A stretch of 25,080 nucleotides of DNA from SVTX01 sp045638125. Its GTDB lineage: Bacteria; Bacillota; Clostridia; Oscillospirales; CAG-272. This document shows, in pieces, positions 7,327 to 17,800 of the stretch; position 1 is the stretch's first letter, and every line of letters starts with the position of its first letter. The notes under the pieces were generated by a model that was not told the DNA's origin, did no database searches, and saw only the letters and a program-made list of their open reading frames with translations. The DNA lies in NCBI GenBank assembly GCA_045638125.1, contig JAZUAS010000031.1:1-25080 (forward strand), written 5' to 3'. The translations under genes were made by a program, and so were the position numbers.

Positions 7327-10300
7327 TTATTCCTCCTTTTCCCTCACGACTCCGTCCTTGATCTCAAATCCCAAGCGTTCGGCAATTTGAGCCTTTATCT
7401 CGGGAGAGAGAGACAGCGAATTGATATAGGCAATAAACGCCGCTCTGTTGGTCTTATTTCTCACGCCGTTAGCGTAAGTAATAACTACGTAATCACTCTC
7501 AGGAAGCCCCAAATTCTTCGCGTATTCGACGAACTGCTCACTTACGGTTATCTTCTTGCCCGAAGCATCTTTTTGCTCAGCGAGACCGCTCTTGTAAGCC
7601 TGTGCCGCAAAGAGAGCCGTGTAGTTGCTCGTAAGGTAAGAGTATGCCACCGCGTTGCTCCATTCCTTGCCGACGACCTCAGCCGCCGCACGGTCGTAGT
7701 ACATCGAATAGATATTCTTGATAGCCTTTGCCCTCTGTTCGTCGGTAAGCACCGTGTAGTAAGAACTGCCTATAAGCTTGTTGACCTCAGCCGAAGCGCC
7801 CGAATAAATGCTCATGAACTTCTTTCTCTGCGCCGAGCTAAGCTTAACACCGTTGACCTCGGTGCCTATCTTCTGAGGAAGCACGTTGTAATGCTTGCCC
7901 TCCTCGTTGGTCAGCGAGTAGAGGCGCGCGACCTCCTCAAGCTCCGCGCTTGTGTAAGTGCCGTTGACCTCGCTCTTGTAAAGCTGGTTGAGAATATGCT
8001 CCGCCAGAGCATCGTCACCGCTCTCAACCGCCGCCTTGAGATCCGCCGTGTAAGAGGGATTCGAGAACATAGAGTCGTAGCCGTAGATCGCCGAGGGCAC
8101 GAATCGCCTCATAAGACCCGTGATGGTTCGCTCCACGGGCTTTACGGGAATACCAAAGAGCTGAGCACCCGACATAACTATATCAAGCGTCGCGCCGGCT
8201 ACGTCGTTGGTCGATACGTACTCACCCGCCATCGCCTTGCCGGCAAGCTTACCGCCTTTGCCCACGGTTTCAATGGTATCGTTTGCAACGTCAAGCACGT
8301 TCATTGAAATATCGTAGTCAAAGAACAGCTTGTCCACAATATCGGATACTATCGGAAAGATGTTGAGCGTTGAGGATACGATGTCAATGGCAAAATCCTT
8401 TGCCTTGTCCTCGGGCTCCTCCTCTTCCTTTGCATATAGATACTTGAACGCCTGCGTAATAAGACCGAGCATAATTCCCGTGATTGCCAGCGTTCTCACG
8501 CTGCGTCCAAGCTCAGTTTTGTCTTGCTGAAGCATCTCTTGATATTTAGCATCGCCCGCATCGGCTCTCGCCTTGTGCGCCTGATATTTCATAAGGTTGC
8601 CCCAAGTGTGCGAAAGATTCTTGACGGTATCACTCGTAAACATAGAGAACAGCTTAGCTATCTCGCTTGTGCTTCTCTGCAGTGCCGAGCGCTCGGTAGC
8701 GTCACTCATTGCCTGAGTGGTGTAGATCGCCTCGTCCGCGATCTTAGCCGCCTTCTCGGCGTTCTTCTCGGTGCCAATAGCCTCTCCGGTCAGCTCCTCC
8801 ACCTTGATCTCCGCCGCATGGAATATCTCAAGACAAACTCGCTCGTCCATCCAACCTATAAGGAATCCGCTCTTTTCACCAAGCTTGCTTACCTTCTCGA
8901 TGTTACCCTGGGCCTTAAGTGCGCCCATGTCAAAGCTTCTTGCCTCGATAATATCGCTGTACTTGTATGCCCTCTCACGAAGCTCGCTTATATCCTTCTT
9001 TGCGATTACCGACGCCGCCTTGGTTATGTATCTCGGCTCAATGATCTGCGTAGCCGCCCCCAGTGACGTGGTCTGTGTCGCCACAACCTTAATGTTAGCG
9101 CCAAGCACCGAATTGACCCAACCGGCACGAAGCTTACCAACGATAGTATCAACCACGTTGTCGCGCCGCTCTCGCTGACCCTGTACGTCCTTAAAGAGAT
9201 CCTTCAAATACTGCTCGGTACCGTTCCAGACCTCATTGTTAAGCACCTCGCGAATAGATCTTACCTCTCCGTCGCTTGCCGCAACCGCCTTGTTATAGAC
9301 TCGGTCGAATGCCTTAAGAGGCAGATACATTTCAGAGTATTCCGCAAGTCCGTCGGCGTGATCGTTGATGATAGACATTATGTTCTTGCCCTCAAGCGCC
9401 TTTGCGTTGGCTATAAGGTTTTGGTTGAACGACTTGTTGTATACCGTCACGATAGACATAACGCCCTGACGCGCGTCGGTAACTCCCTGCATTCTCGAAT
9501 AACGGTCACGTATCATCGGGACGTAATATCCGTCGATAATATTGGAGTAACCGAATATCTTCATATCCGCATCATGCTTGACCTTGCCCGAGGTCTTGTT
9601 GAAGAACTCCTCCGCCATCTGAAGGAACTTGCGGTCCGTACCGTCGAGCTGACTGTAAATAAGATCTCCGGCGCGGCCTACGTCCTCAAGCTTCACCTTG
9701 AGCCTTCTCTGATTGTTCTCGTCGTAAACGATATAACCGTTTTCCATAAGACCCGCATGCGATTCCTTACGCTTCGTCAGCATAAGCAGATAGATCGCCT
9801 CGCCGAGAGTCAACTCAGCGCCGTTTACGTTGATCTTACGAACGTTCAGCTTGTCGCGGTAAGAATACTGCTTTCCGCTCTTGCCGCCCTGCTCCTCGCT
9901 GCCTTCCCATCGATTCTCCTTGTCGTCAAGGAACTCTGCAAAGGGCTTTTTCATCTGTACCGCAAGATGCCCTGCTTTCTGCCGCGCCACTCTCACCGAG
10001 TGATACATGCTCTGGAGCAGACCGCCATCGCGGTAAGACTCCAAAGCACCCAGTACGTTCTCGGGCGAAAGGATCTTGTAGAAATAGATCTCATTAACTC
10101 CCTTGCCTACCTTTTGCCCCAGGAATTGTCCAACCTTTGTCTTGTATTCCTTGCCATTCGCAAGCCTTGTCATCGAAATAAGATCCTCAACCTCTCCCGA
10201 TGCCGCGGTGTCTATGTCTACCCAATGACCGTTAATGAACTCTTTGTTATATCTTTCAATAGATGTCTTCATTCCGCGCAGTATGTTACCGGCAAGCCTC

Positions 10301-13300
10301 ATTTCTTCGGCGGTCAGCACCTTTCCCTCACGCCCTGCTCTGATCCTGCGAAACTCCTCAACCATGAACTGAAGCTCCTCGTCAACTACGTCCGCGATCT
10401 CAGTCATCTTTGCTTCTTCGGAAAGCTGACCTCTCTCGCTGTCTATCTTGAGCTTTTCGCCTTCAAGGAATACGGATATTTCTCCCATAGCCTTGTCGAT
10501 AACACCTACGCGGATGTTACCCTTTGCGTCTACGATCGAGCCAAGCACCTTTGTCAAAGCTCCCAGGCTCTCGGTCACGCCGTCGCGCTTTTGCTTTTCG
10601 GCAAGCTTTTTGATTTCCTGCGCTTGATATGCTACGTTCTTCGCATCCTTGCTGAGCATAGCCTCGTTAAGCCTCTCCTTGCGGAAGGATTCGTTCATAA
10701 CTCTTATCTTCTGCAAGAACTCTGCGTTCGCTGTCGCCTTACCCATATTAGAGAACTCACCGTAAAGCAGATCGGTAAGCTCCTGCTTGAAACCGTTCAC
10801 GGTCGCCTCATCGTAAATATCGTTGAAGTGGTATACCTTGCCGTCCTCGCCCCTGATAGCCGCCGAGTCGATATACTCCGCCGCGATCTTGGCGGCAAGA
10901 ATCTTAACCGCTATGCTACCGGGACCGCTCTCGCCTCGTGCGCTTTGCTCGTGCAGTGCGATATAGATCTGCGAGATCATATCCTCACGCTTTGCCTTCG
11001 TCATACCCTTGAGATCAAAGCCCTTGGCAAGGCTCAAAGCCTCCTCCTGCGTCCAGCTCTCAATAGACTTGACCGCAAGCGCAACGTCATCCTTGGCAAA
11101 CACCTCTGCTTTCGCTCGCTTCTGATATTCCGCCTCCTCACGCGCAAGCTTCTCAAGCATACCGCGCATCTTGTTCTGCGTCGCCTGCTGACTTGCCTTA
11201 AGCTCACGGTTCTCCTCTCTAAGCTCACGGTTCTCCTCTCTAAGCTCTCGGTTCTCATCCACAACCTCAGCCTTCGTCTTCGCCTTATTCTTCGGCGCCG
11301 TTTCCATATCTCCGCTCTTGACGGCGGACAAATATGCGGTATCATCCGCTAAATCATATTTTTTCGCAGAAGGTGTTGACAAATCCGATTTTTGTGATAT
11401 ACTATTATTAGAGGCAACGTTAGTTGGCGACAAGTTTGCATTGTGCAAGCCCGCCGTTTCTGCGTTGCTTCTTTTTGTTTCTTGAAATTCGAACAAACTG
11501 CCATCGGGCATAAATACTCTGTGCAGTTTAAAATAGTTTTTACCCTCTTCTCTAATTACAACCGCCATATATCCGGTTATATCTCCAACAGTAACCGGTG
11601 AAGCAAATGTCACCGTATCATAAATTCTGTCTTTGTGCTTTGAATGACGCCCAATTTCGATTCCGTTTTTAATCACTTTAGGAACAAGAGAAAATGCGAC
11701 CTTTTCCATATCCGTTTTTAAATATGAAAGTCCATTTTTTAGTCTTTTTTCGTCTAAAACTACTTCTCCATATCCCTTACGTTGTATCAATTCTCCGCTT
11801 GATCTTAACACTTCAACTGCCCATTCAACTGCCTCTTTTGCATTTTTGAATGTTCGTGGAGGTTCTTTGCTTTTAATCGGAGTCATAGACGCAAGCGTGT
11901 CATTAGATTTTTTTAATTGCTCTTTGATAGAGTTTATTTCTTCGTTTTCTGTACCAGCAACAGAATACTTCACCCCACCAGCCGCCTCTTTAACCGTCTT
12001 CTGCTGGAGAAGCACGTTCATCATCTGCGCATACTCGTCTGCAACCTTGATAGCCGCATCAGCCGCCGCCTTTTGTTCGGCGGTTTCGTTTTTCTTCTTC
12101 AGCTTAGATGCAAGCTCGCGCACCCAGCCTGCCGCCTTTTGTATGAACTTCTTGTCGCGCTCGGCGTATCTCTTAAGGAAGCGTTCGCTCTGGAGTGCCT
12201 CACCAAGCAATCTTGCTGCAACTTCGCTATCGAGATCAGCCTCGGTGTACTTATTACCGAGTCTCTCGTATCCGTCAATATAGCCCTGTCGGTGTTTTTT
12301 AATAACCTCGGGCTTTGCTTTGCTCATTACGTAGTCCGCAAAATCTTTGTAGCCCTCTCTGGTTTCAAGGTAGTGAAGAAGCTCGTGGGCAATAGTGCCT
12401 CTCAGCGCGGCAACCGTGTCAGCTTTGCTATTGATTACTATAACCGTCTTCTTACCGATCGTAGTTGTCAAGCCCTTGTTACCGATGCCCTCGGCAAAGC
12501 GGAATTCAAGATCGGATTTCGGATTCACCGCCATTATGTTGGCAATTCCCTTAACCACATCAGCCTTAACGCCCTCCGCAGAACGAATGTGCCTTATAAT
12601 TGCCAAGCGTCTGCTATTTTCAAGGTTGTCAAAGCCCTTGACGTACTCACGTGCTTTGTTCAGCTCCTTCGCCGAGGGAGCTGTTTTCTTCTCCCACTCG
12701 ATCCACGCCTCAGCGCGCTTCTTAGCTCTCTCCGCTCTCTGCTCGTCGGTAAGCGATTCCTTCGCCTCGTTTATCTTAGGCTCTCCGCTCTCCGCTTCAC
12801 TTTTTGCGCTATTGATGGAGGGTTCCTTTGCTTCGCCCTCAACTGTGCCCTCGTCAGCCGTATGCGCCATTTCTGACCCTTCATAACTTATCCCAAACTT
12901 CTGGGCATATGCGCTAATAATGGATTTTTTAGCTTTGCGGATGGTTGCCTTTGTCCGAATAGTAGTAATCCTTCCGCCCTCAGTCGTAGTAATTCTGGTA
13001 AGATTCTCGTCAACTGCTCTGCGAATAGCCTCGCTCTCGTTCATGCCACTTTCAATGTAAGTGTCAAATGTTCGAGAAATAGCAACAAGCTCGGTTGCGT
13101 CAGTCTTGTAGGTCTTATCCCCTATCTCCATTCTCCTGGCTACAGCCTCTATCTTTTTGGAGATTGTGGGAACTCCTTCCTTGATCTTCTCTGCAAGTGT
13201 TATCTCGGGCATAGCTTCAACAGCCGGAGGGCCTTCACTCTGCACTCCGCTCTCTGCCCTTTGCACTGTATCAACCGTTCTCGCCTCTGCCGCTCTCGCC

Positions 13301-14811
13301 TGCGCTGCCGCAAAAGCTTCGTCGCTCTTGGGTGCTACCTTAACAGCCGCTTGAGTCTCCGCCGCACGAGCGATCGTAGGATTTGTCGCCTGCGTTACGC
13401 TCTTGGACTCATCCGATTCAGCAAACACCGAGGGAACTTCATTTGCCGCCTTGTCAGCTTCAGCCTCCGCTCTCTTAGCCGCCTCTGCTCTCTCCTTTTT
13501 GACCACGCCCTCGATCGCACTCTCCTGCGCCTGATCCGCCATTGCGCTCTCAAAGTTAAAGAACGACGCACCTGCCATATTCATGATACCGAGCTGTGTC
13601 GCGATCTCGTCAGTGTCAGCCGCAATATCTGCCGCAGTATAATCTCTGCGGCGTTTTGTTTTGTCGATGCTGCGATTTATGTACTCGGCAAGAGCCGCGC
13701 GGTTTTCCTCGCTCTCGTTTTGTATTTTGTTGACGAGTCCGCTGTGTATCGCCTGCGTCTCTGCAAAATACAAGGAAGCCTGCATCTCGCCCAAGATCGT
13801 CTCCGCGCTTGCGCTGTTCTGCTGACCCTTGGAAACGAGCTTGTTGTATGCGTCGACCTCGCCGCGTAAGGTCTTGACCCACTCGGGCGCTTTTTTGAAA
13901 TTCGTACCCGAACCCGCAAGCTTGTCGGCAACGAGATTGGCAGTATTCACAAGCGTCTGTGAATTTCCGTTCTTGATTATCCGCGCGCCTCGCGCACGGT
14001 TTGATACAGTGTTAGCGACGTCAACGCTTCCCGCGCTTATACCTCCCGACACCGCACCGACGGCACCGGCATATAAAGCGTTTTGCAAAGAGTATTCAGC
14101 GTCGGGGTTGATCTGATACGCCCTCTGCAAGAAGGTATCCGCATACTCTGAAACAAACTCCTCGGCAAACTCTCCCGCCGCGGCGGAAAAGAGCTTGCTT
14201 GCAAGCCCCTTTCTCACCGAACTCGAAGCTATGGATCTGAGCGTCTGCTTTCCCGTCGCCTTCGCGAACGCACCGGCGCCCGTCTTAGCTACCTTTCCCA
14301 TACCGCCGAGTGCTACTTCAAGACCGGTCTCTATCGCCGCCGTAGTCACACCGTAAGCGACCTCTTTAAGACCCACGTCACCGGTCTGCTCGGCGGCGCC
14401 CGATATACCTTGACCAACCATACCTGCGCCAAAGGTGGCAGTACCGACCCAGTTCGCACCGGGAATAAGGTTGAGAAGCAACCAAGATGACTGACCCAGA
14501 CCGTGAGCGACGTCACCGCCAAACTTCCAGGCAGCGTCGGGATTGTACTCCTCGGTAATATCCTCGTGCCAGTCGCCCACCACGTTGTCCTTGAAAACGT
14601 ACTTAGCGTATTCAAGATCACCGCTTATTGCCGCGCCGGCGGCGGAGAAGAGATCAACGATCCCCTCTCCAACACCGCCAATACCCGCCAAAGCCGAGTT
14701 AACAAGATATTCCGCTCCGCCGAGTATTCCTCCGTTGTTTTTATTTTTACTTTTTTTAGACTTTCTTTTTATAGGCTCATACGCGCCTACTCTTGATGAT
14801 CCGTATGCCAT
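7327..14811 (-). CDS. Large polyvalent ejection protein with zincin and nuclease-like modules
   Basis: A protein of 2494 residues (roughly 270 kDa) that matches the large polyvalent protein class thought to be packaged and injected with phage DNA. Visible parts follow. Residues 1-270 are Gly/Ala-rich hydrophobic segments. Residues about 430-700 are Ala/Glu-rich and charged. A zincin metallopeptidase-like domain has H809-E-L-L-H813 and a likely third ligand E863. A KYSV junction lies at 948-951. An AT-rich module at about 955-1150 carries IEIGRHSKHKDRIYDTVTF and a KLHRVFMPDGS tail, resembling the RelE/barnase/EndoU-like nucleases of polyvalent proteins. A second junction, KYDL, lies at 1151-1154, followed by a coiled coil at about 1184-1250. 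A long helical C-terminal half contains VNSVLGANIKVVATQTTSLG (about 1900) and a membrane-like segment near 2100. Placement after portal and the 1131-residue protein fits an ejectosome. Confidence 0.75.
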   Translation of the reverse strand: MAYGSSRVGAYEPIKRKSKKSKNKNNGGILGGAEYLVNSALAGIGGVGEGIVDLFSAAGAAISGDLEYAKYVFKDNVVGDWHEDITEEYNPDAAWKFGGDVAHGLGQSSWLLLNLIPGANWVGTATFGAGMVGQGISGAAEQTGDVGLKEVAYGVTTAAIETGLEVALGGMGKVAKTGAGAFAKATGKQTLRSIASSSVRKGLASKLFSAAAGEFAEEFVSEYADTFLQRAYQINPDAEYSLQNALYAGAVGAVSGGISAGSVDVANTVSNRARGARIIKNGNSQTLVNTANLVADKLAGSGTNFKKAPEWVKTLRGEVDAYNKLVSKGQQNSASAETILGEMQASLYFAETQAIHSGLVNKIQNESEENRAALAEYINRSIDKTKRRRDYTAADIAADTDEIATQLGIMNMAGASFFNFESAMADQAQESAIEGVVKKERAEAAKRAEAEADKAANEVPSVFAESDESKSVTQATNPTIARAAETQAAVKVAPKSDEAFAAAQARAAEARTVDTVQRAESGVQSEGPPAVEAMPEITLAEKIKEGVPTISKKIEAVARRMEIGDKTYKTDATELVAISRTFDTYIESGMNESEAIRRAVDENLTRITTTEGGRITTIRTKATIRKAKKSIISAYAQKFGISYEGSEMAHTADEGTVEGEAKEPSINSAKSEAESGEPKINEAKESLTDEQRAERAKKRAEAWIEWEKKTAPSAKELNKAREYVKGFDNLENSRRLAIIRHIRSAEGVKADVVKGIANIMAVNPKSDLEFRFAEGIGNKGLTTTIGKKTVIVINSKADTVAALRGTIAHELLHYLETREGYKDFADYVMSKAKPEVIKKHRQGYIDGYERLGNKYTEADLDSEVAARLLGEALQSERFLKRYAERDKKFIQKAAGWVRELASKLKKKNETAEQKAAADAAIKVADEYAQMMNVLLQQKTVKEAAGGVKYSVAGTENEEINSIKEQLKKSNDTLASMTPIKSKEPPRTFKNAKEAVEWAVEVLRSSGELIQRKGYGEVVLDEKRLKNGLSYLKTDMEKVAFSLVPKVIKNGIEIGRHSKHKDRIYDTVTFASPVTVGDITGYMAVVIREEGKNYFKLHRVFMPDGSLFEFQETKRSNAETAGLHNANLSPTNVASNNSISQKSDLSTPSAKKYDLADDTAYLSAVKSGDMETAPKNKAKTKAEVVDENRELREENRELREENRELKASQQATQNKMRGMLEKLAREEAEYQKRAKAEVFAKDDVALAVKSIESWTQEEALSLAKGFDLKGMTKAKREDMISQIYIALHEQSARGESGPGSIAVKILAAKIAAEYIDSAAIRGEDGKVYHFNDIYDEATVNGFKQELTDLLYGEFSNMGKATANAEFLQKIRVMNESFRKERLNEAMLSKDAKNVAYQAQEIKKLAEKQKRDGVTESLGALTKVLGSIVDAKGNIRVGVIDKAMGEISVFLEGEKLKIDSERGQLSEEAKMTEIADVVDEELQFMVEEFRRIRAGREGKVLTAEEMRLAGNILRGMKTSIERYNKEFINGHWVDIDTAASGEVEDLISMTRLANGKEYKTKVGQFLGQKVGKGVNEIYFYKILSPENVLGALESYRDGGLLQSMYHSVRVARQKAGHLAVQMKKPFAEFLDDKENRWEGSEEQGGKSGKQYSYRDKLNVRKINVNGAELTLGEAIYLLMLTKRKESHAGLMENGYIVYDENNQRRLKVKLEDVGRAGDLIYSQLDGTDRKFLQMAEEFFNKTSGKVKHDADMKIFGYSNIIDGYYVPMIRDRYSRMQGVTDARQGVMSIVTVYNKSFNQNLIANAKALEGKNIMSIINDHADGLAEYSEMYLPLKAFDRVYNKAVAASDGEVRSIREVLNNEVWNGTEQYLKDLFKDVQGQRERRDNVVDTIVGKLRAGWVNSVLGANIKVVATQTTSLGAATQIIEPRYITKAASVIAKKDISELRERAYKYSDIIEARSFDMGALKAQGNIEKVSKLGEKSGFLIGWMDERVCLEIFHAAEIKVEELTGEAIGTEKNAEKAAKIADEAIYTTQAMSDATERSALQRSTSEIAKLFSMFTSDTVKNLSHTWGNLMKYQAHKARADAGDAKYQEMLQQDKTELGRSVRTLAITGIMLGLITQAFKYLYAKEEEEPEDKAKDFAIDIVSSTLNIFPIVSDIVDKLFFDYDISMNVLDVANDTIETVGKGGKLAGKAMAGEYVSTNDVAGATLDIVMSGAQLFGIPVKPVERTITGLMRRFVPSAIYGYDSMFSNPSYTADLKAAVESGDDALAEHILNQLYKSEVNGTYTSAELEEVARLYSLTNEEGKHYNVLPQKIGTEVNGVKLSSAQRKKFMSIYSGASAEVNKLIGSSYYTVLTDEQRAKAIKNIYSMYYDRAAAEVVGKEWSNAVAYSYLTSNYTALFAAQAYKSGLAEQKDASGKKITVSEQFVEYAKNLGLPESDYVVITYANGVRNKTNRAAFIAYINSLSLSPEIKAQIAERLGFEIKDGVVREKEE
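11199..11261. repeat. 21-bp triplicate encoding coiled-coil heptads
   Basis: Three in-frame 21-base units (11199-11219, 11220-11240, 11241-11261), pattern taagctcacggttctcctct with few changes, encode ENRELRE repeats of the polyvalent protein's coiled coil. The unit length equals one heptad, as in the fiber-like gene at 687-791. Confidence 0.85.
11376..11403 (+). promoter_or_regulatory. Near-consensus antisense promoter inside the polyvalent gene
   Basis: On the plus strand there is a perfect TTGACA (11376-11381), a 16-base spacer, and TATACT (11398-11403). This is a strong housekeeping-sigma-type match pointing opposite to every gene in the window. It falls in the AT-rich module boundary of the polyvalent gene, and no convincing plus-strand gene follows. 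It may be a remnant from the source of the inserted module, an antisense-RNA promoter, or chance in AT-rich coding DNA. Confidence 0.3.
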
Positions 14812-14825
14812 AACTTCCTCTCTCT

Positions 14826-17800
14826 CTATTTAACGGTTTGCGTAAGAAAAGGACTGTTGTTGTTTTGCGTTTGATTAGGTGCGCTATTTCCTCCCGCCTT
14901 TTGATTCGCTTCCAATGCGTATGCTACCAATTCATAAATGCCTCGTTTTTCTTTATCCGTTGCACGATTTTCCGAATCACCTCTTATTGATACGCCTAAA
15001 TCTCCCAATTTATATGCAAGATCCACATAACGTGGTCCTTGATTGTCAATAAAGCTAACGAGATATATGCTTCCTTGATATGCGAATATCGCTTGGCTAT
15101 ACTCTCCGTCCATAATAGCATTGTAATAAATTGGCAGTTTGTTGGCGTTAAGCAGAGCAGAACATGCGGATTTAATTTCTTCCATCAGTCTATTATCGGT
15201 AACTACGGATTGGTTGTTACCCGTGGCACTTACACTACCCGAACCACCATTCCAACTGATTGCGCCGTTATTACCCTTAACTTCAAGTTGTATATTCTTA
15301 ACGACTTCTCCGAGATGATTATCGTATTCACTCTGAGACAGGTATCCGGCGTCCTTCCATCCTTGAAGCTTGTATACTATCGTACCTGCCTCTGTCATTT
15401 TTATTTTAGCTCCTATTTCCGAGTCCACCCACGCTGAAACCAATCTTCCATAGTCCGCCGCCGTCAACTGTCCCGACTGACGCAGCTCTCCTGCATACGC
15501 CATGATCTCATCTTCCTGCTCCGCCGCATCCTTAGATTCCCAATCCTCGGGATCAAATCCAAGAAGCTCGCCAACCTCGGAATTGCCGAGTCTCTTAGGC
15601 GTTCCGTCACCATTGGCTTCAAGCGCCCAATTAAGCGTTTCAAGCGTCTTTTGGCTGACCTTTCCCTGCGCAGCAAGGTATCCTTCAGTGTCCTCACCAT
15701 ATGCATTCTTTACGCCTTCAAGACTTTCACCAAGCTCATCTAACGTAACGCTGCCCGTCTTTCCGTTAACCGCTTCATTGACCACCACGTCAGCGGATTC
15801 CTTCATATTCGCATCAAGCTGTTTTATGTAGTCCTCGATATAAGGCGCATACTTGGTGTTTCTGAGTGCCTGCCTGATAGCAGTTTTATCAGCTTCGCTT
15901 CCCGAATAATTCTTAATCATGTCCTTAACGTATAGCCATCCTTCGTTATACCCCCCATCAGTAGCTTCTTCCTCAGCGTCCGCCGCGCTCTTATCAATGT
16001 AAGCCTTGAACGGTGCGAACTTTTCAAGCGCCTCGTCTACCACGTCCTCATCGTACTGACTTCCAAGCATCGCGCGGATATCTTCGTCGGTCATGCCGTA
16101 GCTGTAATTCTTATCAAGCCACGCCACTGCGTCGGCAAGATCTTCATCATACTCCCCATCAGCATATATTCCGTTGTAAAGATCGTATGACTTCATAGCC
16201 TCCGCTACGACCTCATCGCTCCAGCCGCCGTCCTTCAACAACGCCTCAAGTCTCGTCTTGTCCGTAATGCCACTGAAGATGTATCCCGACAACGCGCTCT
16301 TCGCATCGCCTACGTCTGCCTTGAACTGTTCTGCGGTAGCCTTTTTCTCAGTATCCGCCTGCTCGCCCTGCAACAGTCCAAGATAACCCTTCTTATCAAC
16401 TACCCAGCTGCCGTCTTTTCCCTTGGTTACGCCAAGAGCCTTAAGTGCAGTTTCAATAGCCTCATCGTCAAAGCTCGTCTTTGCCGCCGCAATAAGCTTG
16501 TCAATATTTGTAACTCCGTTAAAGATCAGATCCATCATAAGGCTCTTTGCACCATCTGCACTGGTTTTCTTGTCCTTAGCAATAGCCTCATTAACAAAGG
16601 GCGTCATATTCTCAGCTGCCTTAGCGATAGCCTCATCGGTAAATCCGTAACCCTTCGCCTTGTTCTTGAGGCTTTCAAGATTATGGTCTCCGTCATTCAG
16701 CGCGGTGATCATATACTGGAAAGCATTCTTTGCCGCCGTATCATCACCAAGCTTATCTATAACATCTCTAAACGGCTTGAATTTTTTAATCGCCGCATTG
16801 ACAACGTCCTCATCGTACTCACTACCAAGCATCGAGCGAATATCTTCGTCGGTCATGCCGTAAGTGTAATTGCCGTCAAGCCACTGAACAGCACTCTGCA
16901 CGTCAGCATCAAATCTCGCTGGGGCGTTAGCATCGTAGGAGCTCTGCAGCTTCCTGATAACCGCCATCGCTTGCTGCTTGGTAAATCCGTGAACGTTCAA
17001 TAGCTCGTTATAAATATTCTGTGAGTTTTCGGGCGTATAGTTAGCCGAGTACATTTTGTAACCCTCGCTAACCTTCGAATTGCCTTCAATAACGTCGGGG
17101 CGGTCCTCCTCGGGCGTTGCGTAGTAATAGCTGTCGAGCTTTTGAATAATAGACGCCGCCTCGCTCTCGCTGTATCCCTGAGCAAGAAGCGCCCGGTATA
17201 TCTGCTGAGATTTTTCGGGCGTGTACGTGTTCAAATAAGCCGATGCTCCCGCACTGATTCTGCCGGCGATAGCATCCGCATCCGCCTTTTCTTGCGCCTT
17301 GATCCCATCAACGTACTTTTGGTATCCATTCTTGTTTTGATTTTTCATCTGGATCTCTGCGCGTTTGAGATCCATAGAAGCCTGTATATAAGCGGCATAA
17401 GCCGATGCGCCGTATATATCACTAACACCGGAGTTTGAAAGTCCCATCTGGTGAAGTTCCTCAGCTCTTGCACCGTATGTGCTCATCCAAGTCTGAAATT
17501 CGTAATCAAGCTGAGCCTGCGCACTCTTGTATTCCGTCTCAGGATCCACGGCATAAGCGCTCTGCCACTCGCCAAATTCCGGTATGGTGTTTTTTTCGGT
17601 GTCGCTCGGAGTGGATGAAGTCGGGAGCCATGAAAGATCGGAGCCGGTCATTGTTCCCGCTCCTCCGGTTTCCGTGCCTGTGCCCTCGCCACCGCTCACC
17701 CACGAGGACTCCTCGCCTGATATCCAATCAAGCGGACCGGGCGTAGTCTCGGGTGTCGTCTCCGGTGTCGTCTCCGGTGTCGTCTCCGGTGTCGTCTCCG

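Noticed and set aside
9358..11352. Long open frame on the plus strand (664 codons), with similar long frames at 18359-20146 and 4935-6263
   Set aside because: They lie exactly antisense to well-supported genes, have no ribosome binding sites or recognisable domains, and are explained by the C/G-ending codon bias of the minus-strand genes.
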